Shown: positions 4,199-6,992 of the stretch, piece by piece
How the letters are laid out: every line of letters starts with the position of its first letter
Numbering within the stretch: the stretch's first letter is position 1
NCBI GenBank assembly: GCA_019307165.1
Contig: JAFDKD010000143.1
Span: 1 to 6,992 of the forward strand
Direction of reading: 5' to 3'
DNA length: 6,992 bases
DNA from: Deltaproteobacteria bacterium
GTDB taxonomy: Bacteria > Desulfobacterota > DSM-4660 > Desulfatiglandales > Desulfatiglandaceae
Made by a program: the position numbers and the translations under genes
The notes under the pieces: generated by a model
Databases searched by the model: none
The model's input: the letters and a program-made list of their open reading frames with translations, nothing else
What the model was told of the DNA's origin: nothing

Positions 4199-6992
4199 TG
4201 TTATCTAAATTCTTTCTGGATCGTCCGGTTTTTGCCTGGGTCATCGCCATCGTCATGATGGCTGCCGGCGGCCTGGCGATCTACAATCTGCCCATATCCC
4301 AGTACCCCCCCATCGCGCCGCCGTCCATCGCCATTGACTCCTTTTATCCCGGGGCCTCGGCCGAGACCGTGGAAAACACCGTGACCCAGATTATCGAGCA
4401 GAAGATGACCGGCCTGGACGATATGCTCTACCTCTCCGGCAACAGTTCTTCGTCCGGCGCGTCCCGCATCGAACTGACCTTTGCTCCGGGAACAGATCCG
4501 GATGTTGCCTGGTCCAAGGTGCAGAACAAACTTCAGCTCGCCATGGCCAGTCTCCCCGATGTGGTCCAGCTCTCCGGTGTTAAGGTCAGCAAGTCGACCA
4601 GAAACTACCTGATCATCGTGGGGCTGATCTCGGAAGACGGCAGCATGGACGGCGAAGACTTACGGGACTACGCCCAGTCCAATATGGAAAAGATCCTGTC
4701 CCGGGTGCCGGGTGTGGGCGAGGTTGAAAATTTCGGAACCCAGTATGCCATGCGGGTCTGGGTCAACCCGGACAAGCTGACCAATTACAACCTGACCATG
4801 GAAGACGTCATCATGGCGCTTCGGGCCTACAATGTCGAAGTTTCCGCCGGTCAGTTCGGCGGGGCGCCCGCAAAGGAAGGCCAGCGCCTGAACGCCGCCA
4901 TCATCATTCAGCATCTGCTCCAGACCCCTGAGGAGTTCGCCGCCATCCCCATCCGCACCAACCCGGACGGCTCCGTGGTCCGCATCAGGGACATCGGACG
5001 GACAGAACTGGGGACCGAGCGTTACGACATCGTAGCCGATTACAACGGCAAGCCCTCCGCGGCCATGGCCATCCGGCAGGCGGCCGGCGCCAATGCACTG
5101 GATACGGCCAATGCCGTCAAGCAGAAACTGGAGGAGATGAGCCGGTATTTTCCTCTCGGCCTGAAGGTGGTCTACCCCTACGACACGACCCTCTTTACCC
5201 GGGTAGCCATCGAAGAGGTGGTCAAGACCTTGATAGAGGCAATTCTGCTGGTCTTTGTGATCATGTATCTTTTCATGGGCACCTTCCGGGCCACCCTGAT
5301 TCCGACTATCGCCGTGCCGGTGGTGCTCCTGGGGACCTTCGGGGTTCTAGGGCTTTTCGGATTCTCCATCAACATGCTGACCATGTTCGCAATGGTGCTG
5401 GCCATCGGCCTGCTGGTGGACGACGCTATTGTGGTGGTGGAAAACGTGGAGCGGATCATGAGCGAGGAAGGGCTTTCTCCAAGGGAGGCCACGGCCAAGT
5501 CCATGAACCAGATCACCAGCGCCCTGGTTGGCATCGGGCTGGTGCTCTCGGCGGTCTTCGGCCCCATGGCGTTCTTCCCCGGCTCAACCGGGGTCATCTA
5601 CCGCCAGTTTTCCGTGACGATTATCGCTTCCATGCTGCTTTCGGTTCTCGTAGCCCTGATCCTGACCCCGGTGCTCTGCGCGTCGCTCCTGAAACCGGTG
5701 CCCAAAGGGCATGAACCGGCGGACGGCGCCGTTTTTTTTCTGCGCCCCTTTTTCAGGTGGTTTGACCGCTTCTTTTTTCGCGCCAGAGACCTGTATCTCA
5801 AACTGGTCGGCCGCATTCTGGCCCAAAAACTCCGCTACATCTTCCTGTTTATGCTGATCGTAGCTGCCATGGGGTATCTGTTCCAGCGCATGCCCACCGC
5901 CTATCTTCCGGATGAAGACCAAGGGATCCTGCTGGCCCAGGTCATGCTCCCCTCGGGCTCGACCCTGGAGCAGACCCAGGCGGTCATGAATAAGATCAGA
6001 GACCATTTTATGGAGCATGAAAAAGGCGGGGTAGATTCTTTCATGTCGATCGTTGGTGTCAGTTTTGGCGGCCAGGGGCAGAACATGGGTATGGGATTTG
6101 CCAATCTCAAGGACTGGAAATTGCGTGAGCGGCCGGACCTGAAGGTTGGGGCTATCGCCGGCAGGGCCATGAGGGCGTTTTCACAGATAAAAGACGCCAT
6201 GGTATTCGCCTTTGCGCCGCCGGCAGTCATCGAACTGGGCAATGCCACCGGGTTTGATTTTCAGTTGCAGGACCGTGGCGGCCTGGGCCACGAGAAACTG
6301 ATGGCGGCTCGCAATCAGCTCCTCGGCATGGCGGCACAGGACCCGCGATTGACCCGGGTCCGGCCCAACGGCATGGAGGATGTGCCCGAATACCGGATTG
6401 ACGTGGATTGGGACAGGGCCGGGGCCCTGGGGGTTCCCATCAGTTCCATCCACAACACCATCGCGGCGGCCTTTGGCAGCGCTTACGTCAACGACTTTAT
6501 CCAGGCCGGACGGGTCAAACGGGTTTACGCTCAGGCGGACGCCCCCTTTCGCATGCTCCCGGAGGATTTGAAAAAACTCTACGTGCGCAACAGCGTGGGC
6601 AAGATGGTCCCTTTCTCTTCCTTTGCCTCCGGGCGGTGGACCCTGGGCTCTCCCAAGCTGGAGCGCTACAATGCCTTTCCGTCTATCAACATCTGGGGCG
6701 AGCCGGCGCCGGGAAGAAGTTCCGGCGAGGCCATGGATGCCATGGAAGAGATCGTCTCGAAACTGCCGCAGGGGATCGGCTTTGACTGGACCGGGCTTTC
6801 CTTTCAGGAACGGATGGCAACCGCCCAGGGGCCGGTCCTGTATGCCTTCTCCATTTTCGTGGTTTTCCTGGTCCTGGCGGCCCTGTATGAGAGCTGGCCC
6901 ATCCCCATCGCGATCCTGCTGACCCTGCCCCTCGGGGTCATCGGCGGCGTGATCAGTTCGAGCATGCGGGGGTTCCCCAATGACGTCTATTT
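4198..6992 (+). CDS. RND multidrug efflux permease, HAE1 family (AcrB type), 3' end missing
   Basis: This is the proton-driven inner-membrane trimer that captures hydrophobic and amphiphilic compounds from membrane and periplasm and passes them to the adaptor-channel assembly. The frame is open for 931 codons to the window edge. E. coli AcrB has 1049 residues, so about 118 are missing, including transmembrane helices 10-12 and the Lys of the proton relay. Visible landmarks are helix 1 (about 11-29), the porter domain with NKLQLAM and SQYAMR-like FGTQYAMRVW, helix 2 (about 342-360), and helix 4 with GLLVDDAIVVVENVER carrying the proton-relay Asp408 and Asp409. Further on are the LPDEDQG segment, FSQIKDAMVFAF, VRPNGMEDVPEYRIDVDWD, and helices 8-9 (ALYESW). 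GGAGG at 4187-4191 is six bases before the ATG, which shares its A with the adaptor's TGA. Several residues of the distal pocket and switch loop differ from AcrB. The family is certain; the substrate is unknown and the symbol is by homology. Confidence 0.96.
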   Translation, partial: MLSKFFLDRPVFAWVIAIVMMAAGGLAIYNLPISQYPPIAPPSIAIDSFYPGASAETVENTVTQIIEQKMTGLDDMLYLSGNSSSSGASRIELTFAPGTDPDVAWSKVQNKLQLAMASLPDVVQLSGVKVSKSTRNYLIIVGLISEDGSMDGEDLRDYAQSNMEKILSRVPGVGEVENFGTQYAMRVWVNPDKLTNYNLTMEDVIMALRAYNVEVSAGQFGGAPAKEGQRLNAAIIIQHLLQTPEEFAAIPIRTNPDGSVVRIRDIGRTELGTERYDIVADYNGKPSAAMAIRQAAGANALDTANAVKQKLEEMSRYFPLGLKVVYPYDTTLFTRVAIEEVVKTLIEAILLVFVIMYLFMGTFRATLIPTIAVPVVLLGTFGVLGLFGFSINMLTMFAMVLAIGLLVDDAIVVVENVERIMSEEGLSPREATAKSMNQITSALVGIGLVLSAVFGPMAFFPGSTGVIYRQFSVTIIASMLLSVLVALILTPVLCASLLKPVPKGHEPADGAVFFLRPFFRWFDRFFFRARDLYLKLVGRILAQKLRYIFLFMLIVAAMGYLFQRMPTAYLPDEDQGILLAQVMLPSGSTLEQTQAVMNKIRDHFMEHEKGGVDSFMSIVGVSFGGQGQNMGMGFANLKDWKLRERPDLKVGAIAGRAMRAFSQIKDAMVFAFAPPAVIELGNATGFDFQLQDRGGLGHEKLMAARNQLLGMAAQDPRLTRVRPNGMEDVPEYRIDVDWDRAGALGVPISSIHNTIAAAFGSAYVNDFIQAGRVKRVYAQADAPFRMLPEDLKKLYVRNSVGKMVPFSSFASGRWTLGSPKLERYNAFPSINIWGEPAPGRSSGEAMDAMEEIVSKLPQGIGFDWTGLSFQERMATAQGPVLYAFSIFVVFLVLAALYESWPIPIAILLTLPLGVIGGVISSSMRGFPNDVY

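Noticed and set aside
4660..6453. Several overlapping minus-strand open frames opposite the permease
   Set aside because: They overlap each other and the continuous AcrB-type frame, and their translations are low-complexity products of antisense codons.
6380..6922. Short plus-strand frames in the other two phases of the permease
   Set aside because: The permease frame stays open and homologous to AcrB throughout, so these are shadow frames, not a frameshift.

Overview
The window comes from a Gram-negative bacterium: it carries a lipoprotein adaptor and an inner-membrane RND permease, a pair that works only with an outer-membrane channel. The dispersed CAGGAT-type repeats and C/G-rich palindromes between genes remind me of Desulfobacterota (former Deltaproteobacteria). 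That placement is an impression, not a demonstrated fact.

Layout from left to right. Positions 1-506 have no convincing gene; 21-348 is a repeat element with 19-bp perfect terminal inverted repeats. Positions 507-1547 hold a leftward two-gene unit: a TetR-family regulator (930-1547) followed without a gap by an unrecognised helical 140-residue protein (507-929). A 277-bp divergent control region (1548-1824) has a sigma70-like rightward promoter overlapped by two palindromes, and then a 74-bp nested inverted repeat ending just before the ribosome binding site of the next gene. A second TetR-family regulator (1825-2448) reads rightward. The next 406 bp (2449-2854) are non-coding and hold a 144-bp imperfect palindrome with a perfect centre and G-quadruplex-type G runs on both strands, enclosed by inverted copies of a GTTCA-rich repeat. 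Last come an AcrA-type adaptor (2855-4198) and an AcrB-type HAE1 permease (from 4198). The two overlap by one base (TGATG), and the permease is cut off by the window end at residue 931.

Together this looks like a regulated tripartite multidrug efflux locus. The rightward TetR protein is the likelier local repressor of the pump, since TetR-family genes beside RND operons commonly repress them. The leftward TetR protein and its small partner may respond to the same or another signal. No outer-membrane channel gene is visible; it may lie beyond the right edge or elsewhere. The pump genes look richer in G+C than the regulators and the small protein. The most distinctive protein feature is the adaptor's coiled-coil hairpin, about three heptads longer on each arm than in E. 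coli AcrA. The permease has several substitutions in the aromatic drug pocket and switch loop. Family comparisons were made against remembered E. coli AcrA and AcrB sequences, not by a database search.
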